From: Leptolyngbya sp. NIES-2104
GTDB taxonomy: Bacteria; Cyanobacteriota; Cyanobacteriia; Leptolyngbyales; Leptolyngbyaceae
Length of the DNA: 64,000 nucleotides
Assembly: GCF_001485215.1 (NCBI RefSeq)
Contig: NZ_BBWW01000004.1
Coordinates: 1-64,000 of the forward strand
Direction of reading: 5' to 3'
Below are positions 1 through 9,600 of the stretch, piece after piece. The position numbers were made by a program, and so were the translations under genes. The notes under the pieces are model-generated. The model ran no database searches. It was not told the DNA's origin and saw nothing but the letters and a program-made list of their open reading frames with translations. The first letter of the stretch is position 1. Each line of letters starts with the position of its first letter.

Positions 1-135
1 TTTGTGAGAATCAGAATGCCAGTTTAAAACTAATCTCGCAAATCCATTCATTTCGTTCTCAGAACTCTTCTCAAAATCAACCTCTCTAATTGAGCTTGTC
101 AAATTGAGTTTTGAGAAATAATCATGCTGTATGAT

Positions 136-167
136 TCATTCACTTACTCAATTGAGTAAGTGAATGA
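136..167. promoter_or_regulatory. 32-bp perfect palindrome upstream of parA, probable operator or centromere site
   Basis: Each 16-base half is the exact reverse complement of the other, centred between 151 and 152, with a TTGAGTAAG core. It ends one base before a possible GTG start at 168. The core recurs at 1200-1208 after the partner gene and, as TTGAGTA/TACTCAA, at 10182-10197. RHH partition proteins usually bind such sites and repress their own operon, so this is probably the binding site of the RHH protein at 872-1195. That assignment is inference. Confidence 0.65.
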
Positions 168-236
168 GTGAGTAAACAATCATTGCAGCATTTAACCATA
201 GCCTCTACAATCTTCTCGTCTTTCACAGAAAATCAT

Positions 237-875
237 GTGGCTGCGATCGCATTTGTAAATCAGAAGGGCGGCTGCTCGAAGTCAACCTCTAGTACTCATC
301 TTTGCTACTGGCTGAACAAGGCAGGGCACAAAGTTCTATTGGTAGATGCTGATGTGCAGAAATCTAGCTCTCGTTGGCTTGCTTCCTTAGAAACTGCATT
401 TCCCTATGAAGTTCTATCGGCTCCGAATGAGTTGTTAGATCAGCTTCCTAAATTGGCAGAGCAGTATGACTACGTAATTATTGACGGACCTGCTGGATTG
501 ACCGAGGCGACGCGAGCGATTTTATTAAGAGTCGATTTAGCGATCGTGCCTTGTCAGCCGACTGGATTAGATCTTGATTCGGCGGGGGAAACAATTTATT
601 TGATTCGGCAGGCTCAGTCGGTGCGGATGGGATTACCGAAAGCGGCGATGTTCATTGCGCGAGCAGTGAAGGGAACCAAGCTCAAAGACGAGGCGGTTCG
701 ACTTTTGGGAAAATCTGGGTTGCCAACGTTAAAGGCAGTGGTTCACCAGAGTCAGACGATCGCGGATGCTTTTGGGCAGGGAGTGACCGTTTTCTCTTCT
801 AAGGGAAGAGCTTCAACCGCAGCAGCTAGGGAATACGACAAGTTATTTCGGGAAATTGTGGAGATGGTGTCATGA
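237..875 (+). CDS. parA: ParA-family partition ATPase (copy 1)
   Basis: This is a small ParA/Soj-type ATPase of plasmid segregation. The deviant Walker A reads KGGCSKST, which fits KGGxxK[ST] but has Ser where Gly is usual. It is followed by a VDAD segment and the switch-like VIIDGPAG. The frame is open from GTG 168, but the ParA at 56507 starts directly before its ATPase core, and GTG 237 gives the same N-terminus here, so 237 is preferred; neither start has a clear ribosome site. The next gene overlaps the stop by 4 bases (ATGA), indicating coupling to the RHH partner. It shares long stretches with the second ParA, including PCQPTG and RAVKGTKLKDEA, so the two are paralogues. The palindrome at 136-167 probably mediates autoregulation. 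Confidence 0.92.
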   Translation: MAAIAFVNQKGGCSKSTSSTHLCYWLNKAGHKVLLVDADVQKSSSRWLASLETAFPYEVLSAPNELLDQLPKLAEQYDYVIIDGPAGLTEATRAILLRVDLAIVPCQPTGLDLDSAGETIYLIRQAQSVRMGLPKAAMFIARAVKGTKLKDEAVRLLGKSGLPTLKAVVHQSQTIADAFGQGVTVFSSKGRASTAAAREYDKLFREIVEMVS

Positions 876-1195
876 CTGGAGGAAAGCGTAAAACGTTGGA
901 TGATGCGTTTGAGAAACGGTTTGTTTTTGGAGAGACTGTCCCAGAAGCCGCGAAACCAGAGTCAGAGACACCTACGGTTCCTCCGAAAGAATTGACTCAA
1001 GCAAAGAGTTCTGAGAAAGCAAGTCCTTGGGCAGATTTGGAAGCGCCGGAGCGTGAGGCAACGATTCGGTTAAATGTGGATATTCCGGTAGCGTTGAATG
1101 ATCGACTTGCTGAAAAGGCGCGAAAGTTACGGAAACCTAAGACAGAACTGGTAAGGCGATTACTTGAGTGGGCGCTTGATGAATCAAATGAGTAA
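872..1195 (+). CDS. Small RHH centromere-binding partner of ParA (ParB-like)
   Basis: The 107-residue protein has a polar, low-complexity N-terminal half rich in Glu, Lys and Pro. Its C-terminal domain reads as a beta strand (TIRLNVDIP) followed by two helices, ending in LVRRLLEWAL. This is the ribbon-helix-helix pattern used by ParG/omega-type centromere-binding proteins. A flexible N-terminus that stimulates the cognate ParA is common in that group. The ATG overlaps the parA stop. GAGTAA repeats immediately downstream match the core of the upstream palindrome, which supports a DNA-binding and autoregulatory role. There is no HTH-type ParB domain, unlike the second partition locus. Confidence 0.75.
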   Translation: MTGGKRKTLDDAFEKRFVFGETVPEAAKPESETPTVPPKELTQAKSSEKASPWADLEAPEREATIRLNVDIPVALNDRLAEKARKLRKPKTELVRRLLEWALDESNE

Positions 1196-1223
1196 TGATT
1201 TGAGTAAGTCATCGAGCGAGTAA
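1190..1223. repeat. GAGTAA repeat cluster after the ParA/RHH operon
   Basis: GAGTAA occurs at 1190-1195, 1202-1207 and 1218-1223. The middle copy lies in TTGAGTAAG, identical to half of the palindrome core at 152-160. This is likely an additional binding site for the RHH partner. Confidence 0.5.
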
Positions 1224-1354
1224 AAAATTTATGACTGCTGAGGGCTTGCACGAATTCTAGAGAGCGCCTTCAAAGGCTCCCACATTCGCCAGTTTGCTTA
1301 AAATGTGGGAGCATTCTAAATCGGCAACCGACCTTTCGTTTACGGAACAGACTT

Positions 1355-3469
1355 TTGACTCCAGACGACCTGAAACAGCTAGAAGCCACTCTTTGGAAAA
1401 GCGCTGATGATTTGCGGGCAAACTCAGATTTGAAGTCGAGCGAGTACGCGACACCCGTGCTTGGATTGATTTTTCTCAAGTTTGCTGACAATAAGTATCG
1501 TCAGTATGCGGCTGAGATTCAGCAGGAGTACGAAAAGCTGAAAGGGGGACGACGAGAGAAATTGCTCTCAGAAATTGCGATCGAGAAGTGCGGATTCTAT
1601 TTGCCGGATCATGCTCGATATGACTATCTTCTGACGCTGCCGGAAGAAGAGAACATTGCACAGGCGCTCAAGGTGGCGATGATGGCGATCGAGGAGCATA
1701 AGCCAGAACTGAAGGGGGTGTTGCCGCAGGATGAGTATTTTCGGCTGGTGCGGGGCAATGACAAAAGTATTCCGAATCGACTATTGAAGAATTTCTCGAA
1801 CATTCCGGCTGATGCGACTGGGGATATGTTCGGGCAGATTTATCAGTATTTTCTAGCTGAGTTTGCACTGGCTGAGGGGCAAGGGGGCGGAGAGTTTTTC
1901 ACGCCGGACACGGTGGTGCGGCTGATGGTCGAAATTGTTGAACCTCGGCGCGGTAAATTGCTTGATCCGGCTTGTGGGTCGGGCGGAATGTTTGTGCAGT
2001 CGCGGCGGTTTATTCAAGAACACGATCGGGAGGATGGATCTGATCCGAATGACTTTTTTGTGTATGGGCAGGAGAAAACGCTGGAGACGGTGAAGCTGGC
2101 GAAGATGAACATTGCTGTGAGTGGGTTGAAGGGCGATGTGCGGCAGGCGAATACTTATTATGAAGACCCATTTAATGGCTTTGGTGAGTTTGATTATGTG
2201 CTGGCGAATCCGCCGTTTAATGTGGATGATGTCAATCTGAGTCGGGTTGAGGCGGATCGGCGATTTAATAGTTACGGCATTCCGCGCAATAAGAGCAAGC
2301 CGACGAAGAAAGAGCAAGGCAATGAGACGGTGCCGAATGCGAACTATTTGTGGATTAATTTGTTTGCGACCTCGCTGAAACCGAAAGGACGGGCGGCGCT
2401 GGTCATGGCAAATTCGGCATCAGATGCGCGGCATTCGGAGGCGGACATTCGGGAGACGCTAATCAAACAGAATTTGATTTATGGAATGCTGACGCTGCCC
2501 TCGAATATGTTTTATACGGTGACACTTCCAGCAACGCTGTGGTTTTTTGACAAGGGTAAGTCGGACGATCGAATTCTATTCATTGATGCTCGGAATGTTT
2601 TTACTCAGATCGATCGCGCTCATCGAGAGTTTTCACCGGAGCAGGTGAGTAATTTGGCGGTGATCAGTCATTTGCATCGCGGAAAGCGGCATCGGTTCAT
2701 TCATTTGGTCGATCGCTATTTTCAGCAGGGAATGGAGAAGCTGATCGAGAATCGGGTGCAGGTGGAGCCAGTCTCGCAACAGTTGATAGCAGTGCTGGAG
2801 GATGAGACGGATGATACGAAGGGGAAAGAAGCGGCGCTGGGATTTGTGGACTCTTGGAGAAGTCTGGATGCGCTGAAAACTCAGTATCAGAACTATCGCG
2901 ATCGCTATCCTGCACCGCCCTCGAATCATGAGGATAGCCAAACGATCGAGGAGCGGAATTTGGCGCAGCATCAGCTTAGTGGGGCGTTTGAGCCGTTTTT
3001 TGTTGAGTTGCATTCGGGGCTGAAGCAGTTGGATAAGACGGTGCGATCGCATGAAGCAATGCTGGCAGAGAAGGCGAAGCAGGCGGGGACTCAGAAGCGG
3101 AGTTTAATTGATCGACAAATTAAAGCGCTGAAAACGACGCTAGAAGAACTTCATGCCGAGGTGAAATCGGCGGAGTCGTTTTTTGCTCATGTTGGCTGGC
3201 TTCAGGAGCGATTCCCGGAGGCGAAGTATGAGAATGTGACGGGGTTGTGTAAGTTGGCAACGCTGGAAGAGGTGGAGGAGCAGGACTATTCGCTGAATCC
3301 GGGGCGGTATGTGGGCGTAGTGATCGAGGAGGATGGCAAGACGGAAGAAGAGTTTATCACGGAAATTTTGGAGATGAATCAGGAGCTAGAAAAGCTGAAT
3401 CGGGAGGCGCATCAGCTAGAGGGAATTATTGCTCATAATGTGAAACAGTTAGCAGGAGAGGATTCGTGA
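1355..3469 (+). CDS. hsdM: Type I restriction-modification methyltransferase subunit HsdM (locus 1)
   Basis: N6-adenine methyltransferase subunit of a type I RM complex. The N-terminus (residues 1-45) is the HsdM N-terminal helical domain. The SAM-binding motif DPACGSGG lies at residues 204-211 and the catalytic NPPF at 285-288. At 704 residues it is longer than the usual 500 or so; the extra part (about 480-640) is charged and coiled-coil-like. TTG 1355 gives the family-typical start TPDDLKQLE, and no ATG lies in frame upstream. The next gene overlaps the stop codon, so hsdM, the TA pair and hsdS probably form one operon. Confidence 0.95.
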   Translation: MTPDDLKQLEATLWKSADDLRANSDLKSSEYATPVLGLIFLKFADNKYRQYAAEIQQEYEKLKGGRREKLLSEIAIEKCGFYLPDHARYDYLLTLPEEENIAQALKVAMMAIEEHKPELKGVLPQDEYFRLVRGNDKSIPNRLLKNFSNIPADATGDMFGQIYQYFLAEFALAEGQGGGEFFTPDTVVRLMVEIVEPRRGKLLDPACGSGGMFVQSRRFIQEHDREDGSDPNDFFVYGQEKTLETVKLAKMNIAVSGLKGDVRQANTYYEDPFNGFGEFDYVLANPPFNVDDVNLSRVEADRRFNSYGIPRNKSKPTKKEQGNETVPNANYLWINLFATSLKPKGRAALVMANSASDARHSEADIRETLIKQNLIYGMLTLPSNMFYTVTLPATLWFFDKGKSDDRILFIDARNVFTQIDRAHREFSPEQVSNLAVISHLHRGKRHRFIHLVDRYFQQGMEKLIENRVQVEPVSQQLIAVLEDETDDTKGKEAALGFVDSWRSLDALKTQYQNYRDRYPAPPSNHEDSQTIEERNLAQHQLSGAFEPFFVELHSGLKQLDKTVRSHEAMLAEKAKQAGTQKRSLIDRQIKALKTTLEELHAEVKSAESFFAHVGWLQERFPEAKYENVTGLCKLATLEEVEEQDYSLNPGRYVGVVIEEDGKTEEEFITEILEMNQELEKLNREAHQLEGIIAHNVKQLAGEDS

Positions 3470-3711
3470 TGAAGACGATCGAAGCCAGAGTTAGCGTTGA
3501 CGAGGATCGCAAGGTGACGATTCAGTTGCCTGCTAGTATGCCAACTGGTGAATATGAGATTGTGTTGGTCTTAAATGACTGCTCTGCTCAAGATGCAAGG
3601 CAATCCTCAATTCAGGCGGCTCAAGATCTTTTGCGAAAGTATGTGCCTGCGGGACGCTCTCTTTCAGATGAATTGATTCAAGAACGCAGAGCGGAAGGGC
3701 TGAATGAGTGA
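3469..3711 (+). CDS. Probable antitoxin partner of the PIN toxin
   Basis: An 80-residue protein with a beta-rich N-terminus (ARVSVDEDRKVTIQLP) and a helical C-terminus. It lies directly before, and overlaps by 8 bases, a PIN-domain gene, which is the standard antitoxin-toxin order. ATG 3469 overlaps the hsdM TGA. An AGGAGAGG ribosome site at 3454-3461 supports this start. Function is inferred from size and position; the fold resembles DNA-binding antitoxin N-termini but no family was recognised with certainty. Confidence 0.6.
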   Translation: MKTIEARVSVDEDRKVTIQLPASMPTGEYEIVLVLNDCSAQDARQSSIQAAQDLLRKYVPAGRSLSDELIQERRAEGLNE

Positions 3712-4087
3712 AGTTGTGTTGGATGCTTCAGCCGTTTTAGCGCTGTTGAATCAAGAACCAGGTGGTGAGATAGTGGCTCAATTCATTGAGCAAGCCTCAA
3801 TCAGTGCTGTCAATTTCTCGAAGGTAGTGACCAAACTTGCAGAAGCGGGAACGCCAGAGGAGGCGATCGCGCAAATTCTAGATAATCTAAGCCTCGAAAT
3901 TATCTCCTTTGAGAAAACTCAGGCTGTTAGAGCCGGAATGTTAAGACCATTAACTCGATCGTTAGGGTTGTCTTTGGGAGATCGGGCTTGTTTGGCATTA
4001 GGTCTATATCTGAATCAGCCTATAATTACTACCGATCGCCAATGGGCTAGTCTCAATCTCGAAATTGAAATTCGAGTGATTCGATAA
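3704..4087 (+). CDS. vapC: PIN-domain ribonuclease toxin (VapC-like), locus 1
   Basis: A 127-residue PIN-domain protein, the usual VapC length. The acidic metal-binding set is visible: the Asp of VVLDASAVLAL near the N-terminus, an Asp in LGDRACLALG and an Asp in TTDRQW. VapC proteins cleave RNA, often tRNA, when free of antitoxin. The start overlaps the antitoxin gene by 8 bases. The pair sits between hsdM and hsdS, as does an unrelated-looking pair in RM locus 2. Confidence 0.85.
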   Translation: MSEVVLDASAVLALLNQEPGGEIVAQFIEQASISAVNFSKVVTKLAEAGTPEEAIAQILDNLSLEIISFEKTQAVRAGMLRPLTRSLGLSLGDRACLALGLYLNQPIITTDRQWASLNLEIEIRVIR

Positions 4088-4177
4088 TGTTAGGAAATAA
4101 GCTAAAAACCTGAATTGGAAAGCGCAATAGTTATAAAGAATCATTGATTTTAATATGGGTGCGATCGCGGAGAATTT

Positions 4178-5455
4178 ATGAGCGAGTGGAGCGTAAAAAC
4201 TATTGGGGAGCTTTGTGATCTTGGTAACGGTAAAGTTCAGACCGGACCTTTTGGCTCTCAACTTCACCAGTCAGATTATCAAGCGGAGGGCTACCCATTC
4301 GTAATGCCCAAAGACATTGTTAATGGAAAAATTGACGAGTCTTCTATTGCAAGAGTATCTATTAGCCACGTTGAGCGATTATCAAAACATAAATTATCAC
4401 TAGGAGATATCATTTATGGACGAAGAGGCGACATTGGAAGACAGGCATTAGTAAGGCAAGAAAATATTGGTTGGCTGTGTGGAAGTGGATGTTTAAGAAT
4501 TAGTTTAGGAGACGCGCCTATTGATTCTAGATTTCTTCACTTGTATCTAAAGCTGCCTGAAGTAATGGCATGGGTAGAGAATCAAGCAATCGGCGCAACT
4601 ATGCCGAATCTCAACACCAAAATTTTAAGAAGTGTTCCAGTTCGCTATCCTGCAAATGTCAATCAGCAGCAGCAAATTGTAGCGATCGTTTCTGCCTATG
4701 ATGATTCGATCGAGAATAACGATCGACGAATTGCCCTACTCGAAAAAATGGCAGAGGAAATCTACCGCGAATGGTTCGTCCGCCTGCGCTTTCCGGGGCA
4801 TGAGCAGGTCACGTTTCACAAGGGCATTCCTGAAGGTTGGCAAATTAAGCAATTACAGGAAGTCGCTCAAGTTAACGCAAAAAGTATTACGAAAAGCAAG
4901 GAATTTAAGACAATAAATTATGTGGATATAGCATCAGTAACAACTAATCGAATTAACCATGTTGAAGAAATTGATTTCAACAGTGCGCCAGGAAGAGCAA
5001 GGCGTATTGTAAAGCATGGTGATGTAATTTGGTCTACAGTGCGACCAGCGAACAGAGCTTATTGCTTGATACTAAATCCACCAGATAATCTCATTGTCTC
5101 AACGGGATTCGCTGTTGTTAGTCCAAAGAAAAACATACCTTATTCTTTTCTGCATCAGGCAGTAACCAGTAACGCTTTTGTTGAGCGAATAGCGAATGTT
5201 GCAAAAGGCTCTGCTTATCCAGCAGCCAGTAGAGAGGATTTTGAGAAGGCAGAAATTATCATTCCTGTGAAAGAACTATTGGCAACTTTTCATGCTTTAT
5301 GCGCTCCCATGCTCAAACAGAAAGATTTTTTAATCAGAAGAAATGAGAAATTGAAGCAAACTCGCGATCGTCTTCTCACCCGCCTAATCTCCGGCAAACT
5401 CTCCGTCGAAGACCTCGACATCCAATTTCCACCCAGCACGATCGACCTACAATGA
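4178..5455 (+). CDS. hsdS: Type I restriction-modification specificity subunit HsdS (locus 1)
   Basis: A 425-residue specificity subunit with two target-recognition domains (about 1-165 and 215-375), each followed by a conserved helical spacer. The first spacer includes QQQQIVAIVSAYDDSIENN and the second the ETRD-like KLKQTRDRLLTRLISGKL. It sets the DNA target of the HsdM and HsdR subunits. The gene starts 90 bases after the PIN toxin, in the same direction. The target sequence cannot be read from the protein. Confidence 0.93.
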   Translation: MSEWSVKTIGELCDLGNGKVQTGPFGSQLHQSDYQAEGYPFVMPKDIVNGKIDESSIARVSISHVERLSKHKLSLGDIIYGRRGDIGRQALVRQENIGWLCGSGCLRISLGDAPIDSRFLHLYLKLPEVMAWVENQAIGATMPNLNTKILRSVPVRYPANVNQQQQIVAIVSAYDDSIENNDRRIALLEKMAEEIYREWFVRLRFPGHEQVTFHKGIPEGWQIKQLQEVAQVNAKSITKSKEFKTINYVDIASVTTNRINHVEEIDFNSAPGRARRIVKHGDVIWSTVRPANRAYCLILNPPDNLIVSTGFAVVSPKKNIPYSFLHQAVTSNAFVERIANVAKGSAYPAASREDFEKAEIIIPVKELLATFHALCAPMLKQKDFLIRRNEKLKQTRDRLLTRLISGKLSVEDLDIQFPPSTIDLQ

Positions 5456-5479
5456 AAGCGACATTCAACGCCTGAGCTA

Positions 5480-5896
5480 ATGCCCGCAAAAGACCTTTAT
5501 CACGATGCTGTGAGAAATGCCTTAATCAAGGATGGTTGGGCAATCACAGCCGATCCTTACATTATCAAATACGAAGACGCAGAACTCTACGCCGATTTAG
5601 CAGCCGAAAAGCCGATCGCCGCAGAACGTCAAGGGCAGAAAATCGTCGTTGAGATCAAAAGCTTTGTCGGCAAATCGATGATGTACGACTTTCACGGCGC
5701 ATTGGGGCAATACATCGTTTATCGCGACCTTATCCAATTGACTGAGCCAGAATATATCCTTTATTTAGCGATCGATAATCTAGTTCATGAGGGATTCTTT
5801 CAAAGAAAATCAGTGCAAGCTGTCGCCCAGCAAAATCATCTGCTCCTAATCGTTGTAGACGTAGAAAAAGAGGAAATTCTGCAATGGATAAACTAA
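5480..5896 (+). CDS. xisH: XisH family protein
   Basis: A 138-residue protein with the XisH start (MPAKDLYHDAVRNALIKDGW) and the core KIVVEIKSF, which looks like the ExK part of a PD-(D/E)XK nuclease fold. XisH was named as a factor controlling excision of the Anabaena fdxN element. Most copies, including this one, occur far from any such element. The next gene, xisI, starts 13 bases before its stop. Here the pair lies inside a type I RM locus; a nuclease or TA-like role is possible but unproven. Confidence 0.9.
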   Translation: MPAKDLYHDAVRNALIKDGWAITADPYIIKYEDAELYADLAAEKPIAAERQGQKIVVEIKSFVGKSMMYDFHGALGQYIVYRDLIQLTEPEYILYLAIDNLVHEGFFQRKSVQAVAQQNHLLLIVVDVEKEEILQWIN

Positions 5897-6237
5897 CTCA
5901 CTATCGCCGCATCATTCAAACAACATTGAATCGATACTACGAAATGACGATTGCTCAAACTCATTTATCAACCAGCGATGAAGTCAGCGATCGACTCGCT
6001 TTCGACTCTGACCGAGATCAATATCTCTGGTTCCGCTTCGGTTGGAACGATAAAAAGCAAGTACAGCACATCATCATGTATCTCTGCATCAAAAACGGCA
6101 AAATTTGGGTCGAAGAAGACGCAACCAATCTATGTGTAGTCGATGATTTACTAGCGGCGGGCATTTCACAGGCTGATATTGTCTTAGGCTTCCACCACCC
6201 TAGCAAGCGAACCCTAACAGAGTTTGCTCACGCCTAA
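5884..6237 (+). CDS. xisI: XisI family protein (first copy)
   Basis: A 117-residue XisI protein, recognised by the N-terminal YRRIIQTTLNRYYE, the central GKIWVEEDATN and the C-terminal pattern ADIVLGFHHPSKR. It overlaps xisH, as in many cyanobacterial xisHI pairs, so the two products probably work together. No enzymatic residues are evident. Confidence 0.9.
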   Translation: MDKLTHYRRIIQTTLNRYYEMTIAQTHLSTSDEVSDRLAFDSDRDQYLWFRFGWNDKKQVQHIIMYLCIKNGKIWVEEDATNLCVVDDLLAAGISQADIVLGFHHPSKRTLTEFAHA

Positions 6238-6279
6238 TCTGCTCGGTTAATTGTCCACAGCGCACGAGGAACTAGAGCA

Positions 6280-6606
6280 ATGGATCGAGTAAACGAGTAC
6301 CGCCAAATCATTCAGAACTATTTAGCAGATTTTATTGCCCAATACGATCCCAACGCCCAACTTATTTTCGATCAAGAGCGCGATCGCTATCTCGTCATGC
6401 ACAACGAATGGCGCAATCACAACCGCATCTATGGCTGTGCCATCCAGTTAGATATCATCGACGGTCAAATTTGGATACAGCAAAATAACACCGAAATTTA
6501 CGTCGATCGAGAACTGATCGCCGAAGGAGTCACCCCCCAAGACATTATTTTCGGCTTCCGCTCCCCCAGCATCCGAAAAATGATTGCCGCCGCCAACCGT
6601 CAATAG
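6280..6606 (+). CDS. xisI: XisI family protein (second copy)
   Basis: A 108-residue second XisI, with YRQIIQNYL, GQIWIQQNNTE and DIIFGFRSPSIRK matching the same three positions as the preceding copy. It follows the first xisI by 42 bases and has no XisH of its own. The two XisI sequences differ too much for a recent duplication. It could compete with the first XisI for the single XisH partner; that is speculation. Confidence 0.87.
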   Translation: MDRVNEYRQIIQNYLADFIAQYDPNAQLIFDQERDRYLVMHNEWRNHNRIYGCAIQLDIIDGQIWIQQNNTEIYVDRELIAEGVTPQDIIFGFRSPSIRKMIAAANRQ

Positions 6607-6678
6607 TGTTGATTGCTCCCGTTCTTGGTAAAACTAGAGACATCGGTTTAAGCCTGTGCGGAGGCGGTCACATTTCCC

Positions 6679-9600
6679 ATGCCAAACTTTATTTCTGAAG
6701 ATGACATCGAGCAAGCGATTCTACGAAAGCTCAATCAAACCTACGGGTTTCAGTTGCTCAACTGCTACACCGTCAATGCTGATGATCTCAACGATCGCTC
6801 CAACCGCACCGACAAACGCGATGTCATCTTCCACGATCGCCTCAAAGCCGCTGCTCTCCGCCTCAACCCAGCACTACCCGAAACCGCGATCGACAAAGCC
6901 TTGGCAATTCTAACTAATCAGCGCTCCACCCTTTCTACGATCGCAGCCAACCGCGAAATCGACGGACTGATCCGAAACGGCATTCAAATCGAATACGAAA
7001 ACGCTCAAGGTAGAACCGAAAACGGTCAAGTCCGCATCATCGATTTCAACGACCCCAGACCCAACGGTAACAATGAATTTCTTGCCGTCTCCCAACTGTG
7101 GATCAAAGGAGATCGCACCTACCGCCGCCCCGATATCCTGCTCTACATCAACGGCTTGCCCCTCGTCTTCATCGAACTAAAAAACTCCAACATCAAGCTT
7201 CAATCCGCCTACGACGACAACCTCACCAACTACAAGCGCGACATCCCCCAACTCTTCCACACCAACGCTTTCTGTATCCTCTCCAACGCGATCGAAACCA
7301 AAATCGGCAGCTTCACCGCCGCCTGGGAATATTTTTTTCACTGGCTCCGCCCCGAAGATGAAAAAGAAAAGCTCGATCGCGACCAGCTTAAAGAATCCGG
7401 CACCAGTTTAGAACGTGCGATCGACGGACTTTGCGCCCTACCGAAACTCCTCGACTACCTCGAAAACTTCATTCTCTTCCACAAAGAAACCCAAAAAATC
7501 ATTGCTCAAAACCACCAGTTCATTGGTGTAAATCGAGCAATCGAATCGTTCACAGATCGCAAAGCCAAAGAAGGAAAACTCGGCGTGTTCTGGCATACCC
7601 AGGGTTCCGGTAAAAGCTTTTCGATGATCTTCTACGCCCGTAAAATCTTCCGCAAACTCAAAGGCAACTTTACTTTTGTGGTCATCACTGATCGAGAAGA
7701 CCTCGATCGACAAATCTATCGAAATTTCCTCAACACCGAAACCGTCAAGAAAGACGAAGCGGCGCAACCCAACAACAGTAAAGAGATGCGACAGTTCCTT
7801 TCTCAGAACAAGCGAATCGTCTTTACCCTGATTCAAAAATTCCGTTATGAGAAGGGCAAACCGTACCCGAAATTAAGCGATCGTGATGACATCATCGTGA
7901 TTGTCGATGAAGCTCACCGTACCCAGTACAAATCTCTAGCAGAAAATATGCGGACAGGCTTGCCAAACGCGAACTATCTCGCTTTTACAGGCACTCCTCT
8001 ACTCGGCAAAGATCGTAAGACGAACGCCTGGTTTGGGGATTACGTCAGCGAATACAACTTTTCTCAATCAATGGATGACGGCGCAACGGTGCCCCTGTTC
8101 TACCAAAAGCGCGTTCCAGAAGTGCTGATTCAGAACGAAGATTTGAGTGAGGAATTTTATCAAATCCTCGAAGAAGAGAACCTCGACGACGCACAGCAAG
8201 CAAGTTTAGAAAGAAAATTTGCCCGTGAAGTCGAAGTGATCAAACGCGACGATCGCTTAGATACGATCGCCAAAGACATCGTTTACCACTTCCCCCGCCG
8301 AGGCTACTTAGGTAAAGGGATGATTGTTTCCGTCGATAAATTCACCGCTGTGAAAATGTACGACAAGGTACAGCATCACTGGAAAGCAGAAATCAAGAAC
8401 TTAGTCGGACGCATCAAACGATCATCAAACGACATTGAAAAAGCCCGCCTCAAAAAGATTCTGGACTTCATGCGAGAGACCGATATGGCAGTCGTGATCA
8501 GCCAGGAAAATAGCGAAGCCGAAACCGACAAGTTCGCCAAACAAGGACTCGACATCAAGCCACACCGCGATCGCCTCAATTCCGTCGATAAAGAGGGACA
8601 CGACATCGAGTATCAGTTCAAAGATGCTGACCATCCGCTGCAATTAGTCTTCGTCTGTTCCATGTGGTTAACAGGCTTCGATGTCCCCAGCCTGTCTACG
8701 CTTTACCTCGACAAGCCGATGAAAGACCATACTCTGATGCAAACGATCGCTCGCGCCAACCGCGTCAGTTCTCATTCAATCAACCACGTCACCAAAGCAA
8801 ACGGCGAAATCATTGATTACTACAACGTCTTTCGCAACATGAAACAGGCACTCGCGGCTTATGCGCTAGGCGGTGGTGAAAATCTAACCGATGACGATAC
8901 TGATTCCCCGATTCAGAAGAAAGCAAACCTGTTTACCCTGCTCGATGATGCGATCGCCCAAGGACTGGCATTTTGCCAACAACACAACATCAATTTAGAA
9001 AGCATCCTGGCGATTCAAGACACGTTTAGAAATCTAGAGCAGTTCAATCAGTTTGCCGATACCCTCTTACAAAAAGACGAATGGCGCAAAGCTTTTGCGG
9101 TCTACGAAAACACCATCACCTCGCTCTACGAAGCCTGTAAGCCCGAAATCTTAAGCGAACCACGCCCGATCGTCTTCGTTTTCCAATACTTACGAGGCGT
9201 GATCGATAGCATTATCGGACGCGCCAACATCGACTCAGTGAGCCTCAAGATCGCAGAACTGCTCGATGAGAGCGTTGTTGCAGACAACCAAGGCTTAAAG
9301 CAGAAAGAGTACGGGGCAGAATATAAAATCGTTCAAGCAGGCAAAGTTTGGGACTTGAGCCAAATGAACTTTGACAAACTCAAAACAGAATTTCAAGCTG
9401 CACTCTACAAGAACATTGAAATTGCTGATTTGCGTAGCTTTCTCGAAGACAAGCTGAATCAGATGCTTCAACAGAACACGACCCGGACAGACTTCGCCCA
9501 ACGATTGCAAGCCATCATTGATCGCTACAACGCGGGCGGCTCCTCGACTGAGAACTACTACGAGGCATTAGTCGATTTTGCCGAGAACCTCAAGCAAGAA

